This document shows, piece after piece, positions 62,395-64,000 of a stretch of 64,000 nt of DNA; position 1 is the stretch's first letter, and each line of letters starts with the position of its first letter. Both the position numbers and the translations under genes were made by a program. The notes beneath the pieces were generated by a model. That model saw only the letters and a program-made list of their open reading frames with translations, was not told the DNA's origin and searched no databases. Source of the stretch: Amoebidium appalachense (taxonomy: Eukaryota; Ichthyosporea); NCBI GenBank assembly GCA_963693365.1, contig CAVNZM010000001.1, positions 10,416,001 to 10,480,000 on the forward strand, given 5' to 3'.

Positions 62395-62491
62395 ATGGCC
62401 TCTAACGGCCATCACTCCACCGGACTGGCGACTCAGCTGTGCAGAGCAGTCCTGGGTCTGTCTGTGCTGGCCCACCTGTGTACAGCCTCAG
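62395..62491 (+). CDS. candidate first exon encoding a signal peptide
   Basis: ATG at 62,395 opens MASNGHHSTGLATQLCRAVL then GLSVLAHLCTASG. This is a short polar start, a hydrophobic stretch (AVLGLSVLAHL) and small residues suited to signal-peptidase cleavage. It ends at TCAG|GTGAGT, a consensus donor (intron starts 62,492, phase 1). No second exon is obvious before 64,000; the gene probably continues beyond the window. It would mark a secreted or membrane protein. Support is from composition and the donor only. Confidence 0.4.
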
Positions 62492-64000
62492 GTGAGTTGA
62501 GATGTTTGAAACACGAGAATCTGTAAAAAGAATGCACCTTGTTACTGTAATACACCACTCATTCTTGAAAATTTGTGTCAGTGTGTTTGGAATTCATCTT
62601 AACGGCTTCCCCCACCACTCAGTCTCAGTCTGAGCTCGACACAGTTTTAGGAGTCCCAGTGCCTCCCCCTCCCCCCCCCCCCCCCCCCCCCCCCGGGTGC
62701 TGTTTCTCTATATTTCTCAGCCCTTTCTTCCAACTGCCATTAAGTTTGAACAGAAAAAAACAATATTTTGAGCAAAAATTGTCATTGTGCAGATTTAACC
62801 TAGCTTGCTACGAAGTCTTGGTGCTTGGATGGGAAGATTGCAGGGTTAAACAATTCTCACGTCTGATAATCCAGTTGCACATATTTACTCATTCATTCAT
62901 TCATTTACTTATTTATTTATTTACTTTTATTTTGATCCGGAGGGGGCGAGGGAAGGGAAGGGGAGGGGGGGGGGGGGGAGGGGGGAGGGGGGGGGGGAGG
63001 GTCCAAAACCCATGTATCTGAACTAAGGCTTACTCACTAACTTGAAACCTGTACGGTGACACAGCTGTGGAGAATACACCTGTTAACATAGTACCTTCCC
63101 ACCCGGAATTCCATCACCGTGCAAGACGCCAGTTTCTAGGAAATGCAACAACAATTAATCCAGGCGATCGTAGGTATCCCCATTCAATTATAACCCGCCG
63201 GGTGAGTTAGTATCAGAATTCACAGTAACCTTGGAGGAATGGGCGGACAGATTTTGTCGAGTGCTTTCGAAATGAAGGTGTGTGCCCCCAGTTTTTAAAC
63301 CTTTGAATTGCGTTAAACAAAAGGGAGTGGCTGCGGCCGTCACAGATACGTAGTGTGTATCAGATGCTGGGCTCAGTACTTATTATATGATAGGTTTCAA
63401 CTCCCAGCGTGCATGGTTGCCTGATTTGTTTAATTCTCAAGGTGTGGGACCCACCACCAGCTGCCAAAATTTTCACGGTTAAGGTGTGCCGGGTATTTCA
63501 TGCTCCGGCTCTTGTTAGTGCATCTGATTTTGCGGTGACAGGCAGGGAGTAGGCAGGCTGAAGCTCCTTGCCTTTGCCCCCCCCTCCCCCTCCTCCCTTC
63601 CCTCCCTCCGGAGCCCGGCCCCGAGAATGGGTTCTGCTTGTGTTGCATCTTGGCTAGTTGCACACATCTCCGTAATGTGCTGCTCTCCCTCTTTTGTTCT
63701 GTGTGCATACACTCTGTGTTTTTTGTGTTGCACCATGTCCGTTATGTGTGTTGTAACCGCATTCAACCCCCCCCCCCCCCCCCCCCCATCCCCCCCCCCC
63801 CCCCCCCCCGGGGGGGGGGGGGGGGGGGGGAGGAGAATCGCACACATATCACACACACACACACACACGGCCACACACACTGTGTGGCACCGTGATGCAA
63901 ACACACCCATGTGTTTGCCCTTTCTCACCATATATGCCCACGAATACACACTTTTTACAACACTCCACCAGCAGCGCTGCTACCGGGCACATATACCCTC
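62492..64000. other. presumed intron or intergenic sequence with G/C tracts
   Basis: C run at 62,667-62,694; G-rich block at 62,940-63,000; C/T-rich block at 63,578-63,612; C20 then G21 palindrome at 63,790-63,830, preceded by another C run. No supported ORF. Confidence 0.5.
63790..63830. repeat. C20-G21 perfect palindrome
   Basis: C at 63,790-63,809 directly abuts G at 63,810-63,830, an uninterrupted self-complementary block; a further C20 run precedes it at 63,768-63,787. Confidence 0.9.

Overview
This is nuclear DNA of a eukaryote. It has GT-AG spliceosomal introns, a C2H2 zinc-finger array, a multi-KH-domain gene, retrotransposons of several classes, and very heavy loads of homopolymer G/C, (CA)n/(GT)n and (AG)n. 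A central block is mitochondrial cox1 sequence in which TGA must be read as tryptophan. I cannot name the organism; a unicellular or fungus-like lineage with an intron-rich mitochondrial genome fits, but that is inference.

Layout. 1-907 is a frame-broken C2H2 zinc-finger gene on the minus strand that runs off the left edge. 1.4-5.4 kb is satellite and microsatellite DNA. 6,049-20,923 is one plus-strand gene of 18 exons (about 719 aa after one probable base correction). It encodes an N-terminal membrane anchor, a lysine/alanine/proline-rich linker, five KH domains and a short tail; its introns are full of G/C and GT/CA tracts. 21.5-21.9 kb is a decayed APE-type LINE endonuclease. 22.5-26.1 kb is a DIRS-superfamily-like RT-RNase H element between direct repeats. 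26.4-27.1 kb is an unrecognised ORF.

27.1-54.9 kb is the most interesting part. An intron-rich mitochondrial cox1 gene (exons of 11 nt upward, group I introns, one group II intron, LAGLIDADG and GIY-YIG homing endonuclease genes) sits inside a solo terminal repeat of a tyrosine-recombinase (YR) retrotransposon. Four more copies of that element family (A 29,139-32,551; B 33,296-36,680; C 39,057-42,448; D 49,209-54,132) have inserted into it. The elements have split direct repeats (A1 - gag - YR - B1 - A2 - spacer - B2) and encode a zinc-knuckle Gag and a YR, but no complete reverse transcriptase. Copies A and C are in opposite orientation and the cox1 block between them is inverted. Flipping it back rejoins a broken homing endonuclease in frame and restores exon order.

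54.9-57.0 kb is a 5'-truncated APE-type LINE reverse transcriptase. 58.5-60.1 kb is a Ty1/copia-type gag with a possible LTR. The right end has GT microsatellites, a candidate first exon with a signal peptide (62,395) and a C20G21 palindrome. Most long open frames in the window are translations of CA/GT or G/C repeats and are not genes.

The main caution is assembly: near-identical 3.4-kb repeats and long homopolymers are where assemblers fail. The inversion and the single-base frame breaks need long-read confirmation.
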